Source: Bacteroidales bacterium
Lineage (GTDB): Bacteria > Bacteroidota > Bacteroidia > Bacteroidales > UBA932
Reading direction: 5' to 3'
Assembly: GCA_017429205.1 (NCBI GenBank)
Contig: JAFRPH010000004.1
Span: forward strand, 1-64,000
DNA: 64,000 nt
The notes under the pieces are model-generated. The model was not told the origin of the DNA and ran no database searches. It saw only the letters and a program-made list of their open reading frames with translations. The position numbers and the translations under genes were made by a program. The first letter of the stretch is position 1. Each line of letters opens with the position of its first letter. Below, one piece after another: positions 39,706 to 48,742 of this stretch.

Positions 39706-41271
39706 ATGGAGTCTGAAAAACCCGACAAGGACCTGATCGTCGATGTCACATCGACGGAAGTACACATCGCCCTGATGGAGAATCACCGGCTGATCGAGTA
39801 CAACACGGAGTCCAGCACTGGGAACAAGTTTTCGGTGGGAGACGTTTACCTGGGAAAGGTGAAGAAAATCCTCCCGAATCTCAATGCTGCCTTCGTCGAT
39901 ATCGGGGACAAGAAGGAAGCCTTCATCCACTATCTGGACCTGGGACTGTACTTCCACGCGTTCGACCAGTTCGTGCGGGAGTCCAACCAGAACACGAATC
40001 TGACGGACCTTTATTCGAGGATCGAGGTCGGCAAGCCCCTCCCCAAGGAGGGCAAGATCGAGGAAATCCTCAAGCCGGGCCAGATGATCGTCTCCCAGAT
40101 CGTGAAAGAGCCGATATCCACGAAGGGATCACGACTGACTGCGGAAATTTCGTTGGCGGGACGCAACATTGTCCTTCTCCCGTTCACCGAAAAGGTGAGC
40201 ATCTCGCAGAAGATTGCGTCGAAAGAGGAGAAGCGTAGACTCGAGACGCTTGTCAAGAGCATCCTCCCCAAGAATTACGGGGCCATCATCCGCACGGCGG
40301 CCGAAGGAAAGAACGCGGCCACGCTCGTGGGAGAGACCAAGGCCCTCATCGAAAAGTGGGAGAGCTCCTGGAAGAAGATCGCCCGGAACAAGAATGTCCA
40401 GCTGCTCTTCACGGAGTACAGCAAGACGACCACCGTCCTCAGGGACCTGCTGAACGACTCGTTCTCCAACATCTGGATCAACGACGAGAAAATCTGCGAC
40501 GAAGCCCGGAAATACATCTCCCTCATTTCACCCGAGCAGGAGAAGATCGTACACCTGTACGAGGGCAAGCAGCCGATCTACGACCATTTCGAGGTCACGC
40601 GGCAGATCAAGAGTTCCTTCGGAAAGGTGGTGCCGATGCGGCAGGGGGCCTATCTTGTGATCGAGACGACGGAAGCGCTGAATGTGATCGACGTGAACAG
40701 CGGCATCCGCACCAAGACCGCCGACCAGGAAGAGAATTCCTTCGAGGTCAACAAGCTCGCCGCGGAAGAGATCGCACGCCAGCTACGGCTCCGGGATATG
40801 GGAGGAATCGTCATCGTGGACTTCATCGACATGGAGTCGAACGATCACAAGAACGCCCTCCACAAGTATATGCAGGAGCTGATGGAAAATGACAGGGCCA
40901 AGCACAACGTGCTGCCGCTGACGAAGTTCGGGCTGATGCAGATCACCCGCCAGCGGATCCGCCCGGTGACGGAAATCAATACGATGGAGCAATGCCCGCT
41001 GTGCCACGGCACCGGCAAGATCCACTCCACCGTGGTGATCGACGAGGAAATCGAACGCAAGATCGCCTACTACGTCATCGAGAAAGGCCACAAGGTCCTG
41101 ACCCTGAAAACCAGTCCGATCCTGGGCGCCTACCTGCGGAGGGGTTGGCTCAACTCCTACCTGAGCAAGTGGCGGAAGCACTACAAAGTCAAGTTGGACC
41201 TCGAGGAAGTCACCGACTTCACCGTCCTGCAAAACGAATTGTTCAATGAAAAAGGGGAGAAACTGGATTAG
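39706..41271 (+). CDS. rng: Ribonuclease G/E family endoribonuclease
   Basis: The 521-residue protein has an N-terminal S1 RNA-binding domain (VGDVYLGKVKKILPNLNAAFVDIG), the RNase E/G catalytic domain with NVIDVNSGIRTK (Asp metal ligand) and IVIVDFIDME (second Asp), and the Zn-link CPLCHGTGKI near residue 435. It lacks the long C-terminal scaffold of RNase E, so RNase G is the better name. It processes 16S rRNA precursor and initiates mRNA decay. It follows the HU terminator by only 28 bp; no TAnnTTTG box is seen, so partial read-through from HU may supply transcription. Confidence 0.95.
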   Translation: MESEKPDKDLIVDVTSTEVHIALMENHRLIEYNTESSTGNKFSVGDVYLGKVKKILPNLNAAFVDIGDKKEAFIHYLDLGLYFHAFDQFVRESNQNTNLTDLYSRIEVGKPLPKEGKIEEILKPGQMIVSQIVKEPISTKGSRLTAEISLAGRNIVLLPFTEKVSISQKIASKEEKRRLETLVKSILPKNYGAIIRTAAEGKNAATLVGETKALIEKWESSWKKIARNKNVQLLFTEYSKTTTVLRDLLNDSFSNIWINDEKICDEARKYISLISPEQEKIVHLYEGKQPIYDHFEVTRQIKSSFGKVVPMRQGAYLVIETTEALNVIDVNSGIRTKTADQEENSFEVNKLAAEEIARQLRLRDMGGIVIVDFIDMESNDHKNALHKYMQELMENDRAKHNVLPLTKFGLMQITRQRIRPVTEINTMEQCPLCHGTGKIHSTVVIDEEIERKIAYYVIEKGHKVLTLKTSPILGAYLRRGWLNSYLSKWRKHYKVKLDLEEVTDFTVLQNELFNEKGEKLD

Positions 41272-41286
41272 TTTCCCCCCTTTTTC
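41248..41286 (+). terminator. Terminator overlapping the rng stop codon
   Basis: A 16-nt arm (GAAAAAGGGGAGAAAC) pairs with the downstream arm with one A/C mismatch around a 7-nt loop, ending in TTTTT. The stop codon lies in the loop. Confidence 0.85.
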
Positions 41287-41293
41287 ATTTCAA

Positions 41294-41335
41294 CGTTACC
41301 CCCTCCCTGAATCCCTCCCCTCGGGGGAGGGACTT
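41294..41335. repeat. Dispersed hairpin repeat, copy B
   Basis: The 42-bp element contains an 8-bp stem CCCTCCCC/GGGGAGGG around TCG. It matches the reverse complement of 33192-33233 at 37 of 42 bases. It lies between the convergent rng and GH76 genes, and is followed by TCGCTTCGCTC, an 11-mer that recurs at 63973. Confidence 0.7.
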
Positions 41336-41354
41336 TTGTCGCTTCGCTCCAAAT

Positions 41355-42563
41355 TCACCGGGCCTTTTCAAGTCTGGCGACTCCCTCTATCAGGGAAGCG
41401 CCGCTGGATTGGGCGCCCATAGAGGCGGTGCCGTCCTTGAAGGTGGTGCCCCAGAAGTAGTCGCAGTACATCCGCGGATACATCGTGCGGTCCAGGTGCC
41501 GGTCCAGCTGCTTGGCGCAGAGCAGCAGCTTTTCCTTGATGGTCTGCGCGGTGTAGCTGTCCGCCTTGTCGTCCAGGACGTAATTCACCGCATAAGGAAT
41601 CAGGACCGCCTTGAAGAGGCTCTGGTCCATGTTCGTGCCCTCGTGCCGGAGGATGCCGGTGGCGGAATCCGTGCAGCGGTTGCTGGTGAAGGCGTACTTG
41701 AGGACGGCGCCGGCCTTCGCTATGTAGGAAGCCTCGCCCGTGATGTGGTACAGGCGGCGGCAGGCCTCGCCGAACGTGCCCTGGGTATAGGTCAGCGGCG
41801 GTTCTTCCACGCGCTCCGCGTCGGGCATGTTCGCGATGTTGTAGGCATACAGGGTCTTGGCGATGTCCAGGTAGGTGTTCTCCTTGTAGGCCTCGTACAG
41901 CTTCGCGGCCACCAGGCAGGACGGGGAATTGGTGCAGGCGTTCAGGTTGTTCTGGTCCTCGGCGTGGTTCGTCCAGGGAAGGCCGGTGCCCTTGTCCCTC
42001 TGGACCCTCCTGGGCCAGATGTACCGGTCGAAGACTTCCCGGGCGGTGTCGCGGTACTTCGCGTTCCCCGAGACCTCCGTGATCCGGATGAGCGTCAGGC
42101 AGATCCAGGCCATGTCGTCCGTGTAGTCGTTGAAGAACCCGCCGTACTCCCCTTCCCCGCGATAGGTGCGGTTGTAGTTGTTGGCGTAGTTCCGGTACCA
42201 CTTGTCGGCATACTCCAGGTAGAGGGCGGCGCGGGAAGGATCGGACTCCTTCACGCGCTCCGCGCAATACAGGAGGACGTCCAGGGCATGGGCCTGCTGC
42301 CAATAGATGTAGGTCGTCGAATGCTCGATGTCATTCGGCGTGGACCAGAAGGTGCCCGTGGACTTGTCCAGGAAGTTCGTCACCAGCACGTTCGTGCAGG
42401 AGTCGGCCAGGGCGGCCCAATGGTCCTCGGCGGGCTGGGGCGTGGGCGTCACCGGAACGGTGCCCCCGCCGTCCCCGCCCGGGACGGGGTCGTATTTCTC
42501 CACGGCCGGGTCCCCGCAGGACAGGGCCACGAAGGCGATCAGACTGAGAAGCATCTGTTTCAT
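41355..42563 (-). CDS. GH76 alpha-1,6-mannanase lipoprotein (distal copy)
   Basis: The 402-residue lipoprotein (VALSCGD, Cys16) has a Gly/Pro-rich linker (PGGDGGGTVPVTPTPQP) and an (alpha/alpha)6 fold. The double aspartate Asp149-Asp150 in FNDYTDDMAW is the catalytic pair of GH76. ITEVSGNAKYRDTA, WPRRVQRDKGTGLPW and the EACRRLYHITGE helix fit the family. GH76 enzymes are endo-acting on the alpha-1,6-mannose backbone of fungal mannan. It is the last gene of the alpha-mannan operon; 15 bp separate it from GH92. It shares only limited similarity with the other GH76, so the two may differ in location or cut pattern. Confidence 0.9.
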   Translation of the reverse strand: MKQMLLSLIAFVALSCGDPAVEKYDPVPGGDGGGTVPVTPTPQPAEDHWAALADSCTNVLVTNFLDKSTGTFWSTPNDIEHSTTYIYWQQAHALDVLLYCAERVKESDPSRAALYLEYADKWYRNYANNYNRTYRGEGEYGGFFNDYTDDMAWICLTLIRITEVSGNAKYRDTAREVFDRYIWPRRVQRDKGTGLPWTNHAEDQNNLNACTNSPSCLVAAKLYEAYKENTYLDIAKTLYAYNIANMPDAERVEEPPLTYTQGTFGEACRRLYHITGEASYIAKAGAVLKYAFTSNRCTDSATGILRHEGTNMDQSLFKAVLIPYAVNYVLDDKADSYTAQTIKEKLLLCAKQLDRHLDRTMYPRMYCDYFWGTTFKDGTASMGAQSSGASLIEGVARLEKAR

Positions 42564-42578
42564 TCGTTTGGATTCTTT

Positions 42579-44939
42579 TTACCGGGACACGGGCGGACGG
42601 GAGGCGTTCCAGCAGTCGGAAGGCTCGGTGCCCATCGTAAGCGTCAGCTTTCCACCCGCGAGGATGTCCTTCCGGTACAGCCAGTTCTCGTCGAGGGGCT
42701 TCCCGTTGAAGGTCGCGCCCTGCACATAGTAGGCCTCCGGGCCGTTTCCCTTGGTCTCGATGACCAGCTTGCGGCCGGTGGCGTTGAGCGGGTTCAGATG
42801 GACGACAATCTTGTCGAAGGCCGGGCTTCCCAGCTGGAAAGTCGGCTCGGCCGGAGCGCCGCCCTGGACGTCGAAGAGGCCCATCGTGGACATCACATAC
42901 CAGGCGCCGAGCTGGCCCTGGTCCTCGTCCTGGCCATAGCCGTAGCCGTGCTCGCCGTCCGTGCCGTAGAATTCGTCACAGATCAGGCGGACCCATTTCT
43001 GGGTGAGGTACGGCTTGCCGGAGAAGTTGAACAGCCAGGGCTCGTGCAGGCACGGCTGGTTGCCGTGGTTGTACGGGCTGTTGATGCCGGAGAAGGCGTA
43101 GGTGGTCTTGCCGCCACCGAAGATGCTCTTGCGGGCCTCGGTGAAAATGCCGTCCAACCGCTCGTTGAACACATCCTCGCCCAGCCGGGCGATGAGCGAA
43201 TCCGGGTGCTGCGGGACGAAGAAGGTGTACTGCACGGCATTGCCTTCCTGGAAACCGCGCCAGGACTCCAGCGGGTCGAAGTGGTCGATGAACGCGCCGC
43301 CGGGGACCCGGGGACGGACCAGCTTGAGGCTGTCGTCGAAGACCTTGGCCCAACCGTCGGACAGGTCCATCAACTGCCGGTAGTCCTCCTCGTGCCCGAG
43401 CTGCTTGGCGAGCTGGGCCGTCGCATAGGCGCTGAAGCCGTACTCGAGCGTATGGGACACGGAGAAGGTGGCGCCGCCGCTGTGGGCGACGAAGCCCGGA
43501 TCGTCCACGTACGGGACATACCCGTTGCGGACGAACTGCTCCACGTCCATCTTGCCGGCGCCTTCGATCCGGCCCTCCCACTCGAGGTTGTCTTTGCGGG
43601 CGGCCGCATACATCTTGTCGACGTCGAAGTTCCGGATGCCGCTGTTGTAGGCCCCGGCAAAGGCGATGCTCACCATGTTGGTGCCCACGCCCGAGACATA
43701 CTTGCTGCAGGCGATGCCGTCGCCGAGCCAGCCGGCGTCCTGGTACACGAGCAGCTGGCTGGAGACCCAGTCGGCATAATACTCGGGATAGGCCAGGGCC
43801 CACAGCTGGGTCAGGTTCCAGTAGCCGCCCCAGATGGCGTCCGTGTTGTAATGGTTGTGCAGCGGCTTGCCGTCGGCGCCGAGGGGAATCTGCCCCACGC
43901 CGCCGTCGTTGCGGGGATAGGCGCCGTTCACGTCGCTCGCCAGGCCGCGGCCCAGCAGGGCGTGATACAGGCCCGTATAGAACTTGATGCGACTCGCCTC
44001 GGACCCGCCGGAAACCTCCAGCCGTCCGAGCGCCTCCTTCCACAGGCGGAGCGCCTGCTTCTTGGCGCCGTCGAAGTCCAGCCGGGCGGCCTCCGCTTCG
44101 AGATTGGCCCGCGCATTGTCGATGGAAGTGTAGGAAAGGCCGATCTTGACGACGACCTCGTCCCCTTCCTTCGCGTCATAGTCCAGACTCAGCACGGCGC
44201 CGGGGCCCAGGACAGAGACGCCCGGAGTGCGCTCTCCCCCCACGTGGAAGACGGAAGCGCCGTCGGGGACGCGGGAAAGCTCCCCGTAGAAGAACATCTC
44301 CACGGTGGCGCCGGCCTGGTACTTCTTCACATACTCCGGTTCCGTGACGATGTACCCCTTGATGACGTTGCCGTCCAGCTCGGCGAAAGCGTTGCGGATG
44401 GCGCCGCTCTCCCCTTCCCGGGTGCCCACGTTCACCAGAATATGGCCGTCGCCAGCCTGCGTGAAGGTGAAACGCTGGAAGCCCACGCGGGGCGTGGCCG
44501 TCAGCTCCGCCCGGATTCCGTAGTCCTTCAGGAGGACGGAATAGTAACCGGGACGGGCCGTCTCATCGGCCTTGTCGAAGCTGGAGCGCCAGCCGGCGGC
44601 GGGCTCTTCCAGACGGCCGGGGACGGTCAGCGGCTCGCCGAGGACGGGCATCAAGGCCAGTCCACCCACCTGGAACTCGTGGAAGCACGGGAATCCGTCG
44701 ATGGAGGTATGGGTGTCCTCGTAGCCAACGGCCTCCCAGCCCTGGTTGTTCCCGTAGGTGCCGTTCGTGGACGCGCCCAGCTTGGCCATCCCGAAGGGAA
44801 CGGCGGCGGGGGTGTACACGAACCAGCGGCTGTGGACCGTGCCGATGTTGGGGTTCACATACGCGGAATAATCTTCATTCGTGCCGCAGGATGCCAGGCA
44901 CAGCAGGGCGGCCAGCGCGGCGGACATTCTTTTCATCAT
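42579..44939 (-). CDS. GH92 alpha-mannosidase lipoprotein
   Basis: The 786-residue protein begins with a lipoprotein signal (CLASCGTNED) and shows the GH92 layout: N-terminal beta-sandwich (VNPNIGT, VPFGMAKLGA, CFHEFQVGG) and an (alpha/alpha)6 domain with HNHYNTDAIWGGYWN, HGNQPCLHEPWLFNFSGKP and the signature GYGYGQDEDQGQLGAWYVMS. GH92 enzymes are calcium-dependent exo-alpha-mannosidases, mostly alpha-1,2 but also 1,3, 1,4 or 1,6. The usual G-N-E-D-x-G motif reads GQDEDQG here, so linkage specificity may differ. ATGATGA at the start overlaps the stop of the upstream GH76 gene. It probably strips side chains from mannan oligosaccharides in the periplasm or at the surface. Confidence 0.92.
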   Translation of the reverse strand: MMKRMSAALAALLCLASCGTNEDYSAYVNPNIGTVHSRWFVYTPAAVPFGMAKLGASTNGTYGNNQGWEAVGYEDTHTSIDGFPCFHEFQVGGLALMPVLGEPLTVPGRLEEPAAGWRSSFDKADETARPGYYSVLLKDYGIRAELTATPRVGFQRFTFTQAGDGHILVNVGTREGESGAIRNAFAELDGNVIKGYIVTEPEYVKKYQAGATVEMFFYGELSRVPDGASVFHVGGERTPGVSVLGPGAVLSLDYDAKEGDEVVVKIGLSYTSIDNARANLEAEAARLDFDGAKKQALRLWKEALGRLEVSGGSEASRIKFYTGLYHALLGRGLASDVNGAYPRNDGGVGQIPLGADGKPLHNHYNTDAIWGGYWNLTQLWALAYPEYYADWVSSQLLVYQDAGWLGDGIACSKYVSGVGTNMVSIAFAGAYNSGIRNFDVDKMYAAARKDNLEWEGRIEGAGKMDVEQFVRNGYVPYVDDPGFVAHSGGATFSVSHTLEYGFSAYATAQLAKQLGHEEDYRQLMDLSDGWAKVFDDSLKLVRPRVPGGAFIDHFDPLESWRGFQEGNAVQYTFFVPQHPDSLIARLGEDVFNERLDGIFTEARKSIFGGGKTTYAFSGINSPYNHGNQPCLHEPWLFNFSGKPYLTQKWVRLICDEFYGTDGEHGYGYGQDEDQGQLGAWYVMSTMGLFDVQGGAPAEPTFQLGSPAFDKIVVHLNPLNATGRKLVIETKGNGPEAYYVQGATFNGKPLDENWLYRKDILAGGKLTLTMGTEPSDCWNASRPPVSR

Positions 44940-46189
44940 TTCTTTTCTCCTTTATAGAGGGCGATGGTCCCGAGGGATTCCAGGACGGCGTCCTGCATCA
45001 GCAGGGACTTGTCCCGGTCGGGATTCTTGTTCTTGCCGCTCCAGTCCTCGCTGAACAGGCCGCGGTCGTTGCGGGCGTCCTTCCAGGCGCGCTCCAAGTC
45101 GGCCACGAAGACCTCGATGTAGCGGGAACAGGCCTTGTGGTACGGCTCCAGCTCGATGTAGGAACGCACGAGCTTGATCGTGAACCAGGGATCGTTGAGC
45201 GGATAGCAGAGGTTGATGCCGCTCCGGCTGCGGACGAAGTAGTTGTACGCGCCGTCGGCCGTGGCCTGGGCCTCCTTGAGGTAGTGCTCCTCGCCCGTAA
45301 TCTTGTACAGGCGGACGCCGGCGGCGATCATCGCCCCGGAGTTGTAGGTCCATTTAGTCCTGTTGATCACGCCGTCGGCGCCCTTGGAGTTCCAGTACAC
45401 GTTGTCCTCGGGATCGCGGAGGTTCGCATACTCCCACTGGTACAGGCGCTTGGCGAGCGCCAGCACGCCGGCCTTCTCCCCGTCGGGGCAGACGTCGTAG
45501 TAGCTGGTCAGGAACCACTGGGCGTAGCCGTTGGCGCAAGCGGGTTTGTTGGAATCGTCCACGCCCGGCTTGTTCTTCTGGCCTTCGCACCACCACAGGG
45601 CGCCGCCCAGGATGTTGTCCTCGCCGGAAAGCAGGAACTGGACGATGTCGGCGCAGCGCTGCAGGTACACCGGGTCCTTCAGCTGCCGGTAGGCCTCCAC
45701 CAGGTTCAGGCCCACGATGGAGTTGTCGTCGTAGAAACGGTCTCCCCCGCCGACGGTGCCGTTGGTTTGGGAGCCGTAGCCGCCCACGCCCACCAAGCCG
45801 CTGGTGCGCCAGTAGGCCTGGAAGCGGTCCACCTTGGCCTTGTAGTCCACGTCATAGCCCAGCTTGTTCAGGAGGGCGACGCCGGACATCAGGCCGTCGT
45901 AGGGCCATAGATAGGAGGCGGAAAGGTCGCCGCTCCCCTTGGGATAGTTCTCGTTGTAGAACCCGGCCGTGGCGCCGGAGGCCACCCGGTAGGACCGGTC
46001 GATGGCGCCGAACGTCTCGTACGCCCGTTCGTGCCAGACCACCTTCTCGGTGGGGGTGGTTCCGCCGGAACCGCCGCCGTCGACGGGCTTGAACTCCTCC
46101 TTGGCTCCGTCCGAGCAGGCGCAGGAGACCGCCAGGAGGCAAATGATGGGCACGATGGCCCGAAGCTGGGACTTTTTCATCGGATTCAT
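44936..46189 (-). CDS. GH76 alpha-1,6-mannanase lipoprotein (proximal copy)
   Basis: The 417-residue lipoprotein (LLAVSCACSDG) has a Gly-rich linker and an (alpha/alpha)6 domain with Asp154-Asp155 in RFYDDNSIVGLN as the catalytic pair. ASYLWPYDGLMSGVALLNKLG, ALWWCEGQKN and KWTYNSGAMIAAGVRLYKITGE fit the GH76 family closely. It cuts the alpha-1,6-mannan backbone, and as a lipoprotein coded nearest to the Sus genes is a candidate surface endo-enzyme. Two ATGs (46189 and 46180) precede the signal; the second gives MKKSQ. A strong hairpin 13 bp upstream separates it from the SusE-like gene. Confidence 0.9.
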   Translation of the reverse strand: MNPMKKSQLRAIVPIICLLAVSCACSDGAKEEFKPVDGGGSGGTTPTEKVVWHERAYETFGAIDRSYRVASGATAGFYNENYPKGSGDLSASYLWPYDGLMSGVALLNKLGYDVDYKAKVDRFQAYWRTSGLVGVGGYGSQTNGTVGGGDRFYDDNSIVGLNLVEAYRQLKDPVYLQRCADIVQFLLSGEDNILGGALWWCEGQKNKPGVDDSNKPACANGYAQWFLTSYYDVCPDGEKAGVLALAKRLYQWEYANLRDPEDNVYWNSKGADGVINRTKWTYNSGAMIAAGVRLYKITGEEHYLKEAQATADGAYNYFVRSRSGINLCYPLNDPWFTIKLVRSYIELEPYHKACSRYIEVFVADLERAWKDARNDRGLFSEDWSGKNKNPDRDKSLLMQDAVLESLGTIALYKGEKK

Positions 46190-46201
46190 CGGATAAAGAT
46201 A

Positions 46202-46238
46202 GGTATTCCGCCCTGCTTGTGCAACAAGGCGGAATACC
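46202..46238 (-). terminator. Intra-operon hairpin between the SusE-like gene and GH76
   Basis: A perfect 11-bp stem (GGTATTCCGCC with its complement), with a further CTTGT/ACAAG inside, stands in the only sizeable gap (60 bp) of the operon and is followed on the minus strand by TATCTTTAT. It could be a partial terminator or an mRNA-stability element. Confidence 0.6.
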
Positions 46239-46249
46239 GGGTTCGATTC

Positions 46250-48736
46250 TTAGAGTTTGGTGATGGTGTGGGTCATCACACCGTCCTTGTTGGTGTAGAG
46301 CTTGACTTCGATGTTGCTGCCGTCCATCGCGGTCGCCATCTTCCAGAGATGGTCCCACTGGCTCCAGCCGAACTCGCCGCAGTCATAGAAGGTCGGAGAG
46401 ACCTCGCCGTCCGGGCGGTTCTCGGCGTCTTCGCTGTCCAGGCGGCCCCAGCAGATGCTCTCGTTGCCGTCGACGGTCACGGTGAAGTAGTAGCGTTCCT
46501 CCACCCAGCTGAGCCAGCTGCAGCGCGGATCGCCCGGCTGGACGAACTCGCACTTGCCGCTGCCGCTCCAGACACCGGCGCCCTCGTAGGACATTGAAAC
46601 GATGTCGCCGAAGCAGCAACCCCAGATCATCCGGACCTTGTCGATGGACTCGGCCTTCACGGTGAGGTCCTTGAAGTTGACGGTGAGCTTGGTCGCGGCG
46701 CCCTCGGCGGAAGCCGTGGACACACCCTCGCCGTCACCCTGGAGGAGGCCCTTCTCCGCATCGAAGAAGTAGTTCTTGCCGTCGCCCTGGAAGGAGATGT
46801 TGCCGTCCTTCAGGCGGGCGAAGAGGACGAACTCGCCGTCGGCCACCTTGCGGAAGGCCTGGCCCGCGACCTCGGCGCCGGAACCGCTCAGGGTCAGCGC
46901 GGAAGGAGCCACGGTCGGCGGGAACGGATCCTCGCTCTGCTTGGTGAAGCTGTGCTTGAAGTGGCCCTCGTCATTGGTGTTGATGACGGCGGACACATTG
47001 CTGTTGTCGAAGATGGAGCCCATCTTCCAGAGGTGGTCCCACTGGCTCCACGCAAACTCGCCGATGTCGTAGAAGGTCGCGGAGACCTCGCCGTCGGGAC
47101 GGTTCTCGGCGTCCTCGCCGTCGAGACGGCCCCAGCACACCTCTTCGCCGTTGACGGTCGCGATGAAGTAGTAGCGCTCCTCGGTCCAGCCCAGCCATCC
47201 CGGAGGATTGGTCTCCGGACGGGAAGCGTCCACGAAGACGACGCGGCCTTCGCCGGCGAACTTGCCGCCACCCTGGTAGCTCAGGGCGATGACGGTCTCG
47301 TAGTTGCAGCCCCAGATCATGCGGACGTCGGTGCCGATCTCGTCGAAGGTGACCTTGTTGGTGGAGAAGTCCACCGTCACGCGGGTCACGCCCTCGGAGG
47401 CGGCCACGTCATAGGAACGCTTGCCGATGTACAGGTCGTTGTCGTTCTGGATGAAGTACTTGACTCCCTCGCCGTCCACGAAGGACAGGGCGCCGGCGTT
47501 CAGTTTCGCATAGGCGACGAACTTGTCGCCGTCCTTGCGGAAGGCCTGGCCGTCGGTCTCGGCGGCGGCGCCGGTGAGGAACAGTTCGGCCGGGGTGGAC
47601 GTCGGCTGGTCGTACACGATCGGGCCGGCTTCCTCCACCATGTGGGTGAACTGGTTGTCCTTGTTGGTCCAGACGGTCACGCGGACGTTCTTGAGGTCGA
47701 GGGCGTGATCCATCTTCCAGAGGGCGTCCCAGTCGGCCTTGTCGAACTCGTAGATGTAGTAGAAGGACTCGGTGCCGTCCGGCGTGAAGGAGTTGCCACC
47801 GAAGCTGGAACCCCAGCGCTTCTGGACGCCGTCGATCTCCACGAGGAAGGAATAGCGTTCCTCCACCCAGGAGCACCAGCTCGGGGTGCCGTCGCGGCCG
47901 GGGCCGTAGAAGACGGCCTCGCCCTCGCCGGAGAACACGCCGTTCCCCTCGTACTCGAGGACGGCGAAATCGACGCCGGTCGCCTCCCAGGCTGCGTGCA
48001 GCTGGGCCTCGACGGACTCGATCTTCAGGCTCAGGGTGTTGAAGTTCACCGTGATGCGGGCCAGGCCGGTCGCAGGAGCTTCCTGCACCGTGTAGTCGCC
48101 CTCTCCCTCGACGAGCTTGCCGGCCGCGCTGGCGTGGAACACCAGGCCGCCGCCCTTCTCGGAGGTGAAGCGGAGGGAACCGGCACCCAGGCGGGTGACG
48201 ATGGAATACAGGCCCTCTTCCACCACGCGGAACTCCTGGCCCGCCTCCTTGGCGGCGGAGCCGGCCACGTACAGGCGCTCGGGCATGTTGTCGATGCCCT
48301 CGCCGCGGGTGACGTTCAGAGTCTCATAGCCGTCGAAGACCTTGGAGACACCGCCCCGGGAACCGCGGACCGTCCAGATGAAGGAACCGGACTGGTTCGG
48401 GGCGACCCCCGCCTTGCGGGCGATGGTGTTCAGGGTGGCGTGGCTCAGGGTCAGGGTCTGGCCGGCGCCGAGGTCGCTCGGCATCACGGTCAGGGGCTCG
48501 GAGAAGTTGCCGCCCGCCCGGTCGAAGAGGACTTCGTACAGGACGATGCCGCCGTCGGCCGCGCCGCCGCCGGTCCAGGAAAGCTCGACCGTGGCGGTGG
48601 AGGTGACATCCAGCACCACCGAGGACGGAGAGGACAGGGAGGTCGGCATCGTGAAGGAGGTGTTCAACTCATAATGCTTCTGGCAGGCCGTCGCGACGGC
48701 CAGCAGGGCGGAGAATATGGCGATGATCTTTTTCAT
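46250..48736 (-). CDS. SusE-like surface glycan-binding lipoprotein with three tandem repeats
   Basis: The 828-residue lipoprotein (VATACQKHYE, Cys18) starts with a SusE-type Ig domain (about 30-145: VVLDVTSTATVELSWTGG, FIWTVRGSRGGVSK). Then come three repeats of about 215 residues (155-367, 384-598, 613-828). Each opens with a GSAAKEAGQEFR-type line, continues through a basic or hydrophobic sandwich, and ends with an EERYxF, RWGS or CWGR, and WDxLWKM set of aromatics. Repeats 2 and 3 are nearly identical over CWGRLDGEDAENRPDGEVS. The Trp-rich lines could be separate mannan-binding sites. It lies 6 bp after SusD, the usual place of a surface glycan-binding partner. Confidence 0.85.
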   Translation of the reverse strand: MKKIIAIFSALLAVATACQKHYELNTSFTMPTSLSSPSSVVLDVTSTATVELSWTGGGAADGGIVLYEVLFDRAGGNFSEPLTVMPSDLGAGQTLTLSHATLNTIARKAGVAPNQSGSFIWTVRGSRGGVSKVFDGYETLNVTRGEGIDNMPERLYVAGSAAKEAGQEFRVVEEGLYSIVTRLGAGSLRFTSEKGGGLVFHASAAGKLVEGEGDYTVQEAPATGLARITVNFNTLSLKIESVEAQLHAAWEATGVDFAVLEYEGNGVFSGEGEAVFYGPGRDGTPSWCSWVEERYSFLVEIDGVQKRWGSSFGGNSFTPDGTESFYYIYEFDKADWDALWKMDHALDLKNVRVTVWTNKDNQFTHMVEEAGPIVYDQPTSTPAELFLTGAAAETDGQAFRKDGDKFVAYAKLNAGALSFVDGEGVKYFIQNDNDLYIGKRSYDVAASEGVTRVTVDFSTNKVTFDEIGTDVRMIWGCNYETVIALSYQGGGKFAGEGRVVFVDASRPETNPPGWLGWTEERYYFIATVNGEEVCWGRLDGEDAENRPDGEVSATFYDIGEFAWSQWDHLWKMGSIFDNSNVSAVINTNDEGHFKHSFTKQSEDPFPPTVAPSALTLSGSGAEVAGQAFRKVADGEFVLFARLKDGNISFQGDGKNYFFDAEKGLLQGDGEGVSTASAEGAATKLTVNFKDLTVKAESIDKVRMIWGCCFGDIVSMSYEGAGVWSGSGKCEFVQPGDPRCSWLSWVEERYYFTVTVDGNESICWGRLDSEDAENRPDGEVSPTFYDCGEFGWSQWDHLWKMATAMDGSNIEVKLYTNKDGVMTHTITKL
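46253..48274 (-). repeat. Three in-frame repeats inside the SusE-like gene
   Basis: Repeat 1 covers 48274-47636, repeat 2 covers 47587-46943 and repeat 3 covers 46900-46253. Repeats 2 and 3 keep long stretches of near-identical DNA; repeat 1 has diverged. Confidence 0.75.
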
Positions 48737-48742
48737 AATCGA

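Noticed and set aside
41409..44957. An 1182-codon plus-strand frame
   Set aside because: It is antisense to GH76 and GH92, low-complexity, with no recognisable domain.
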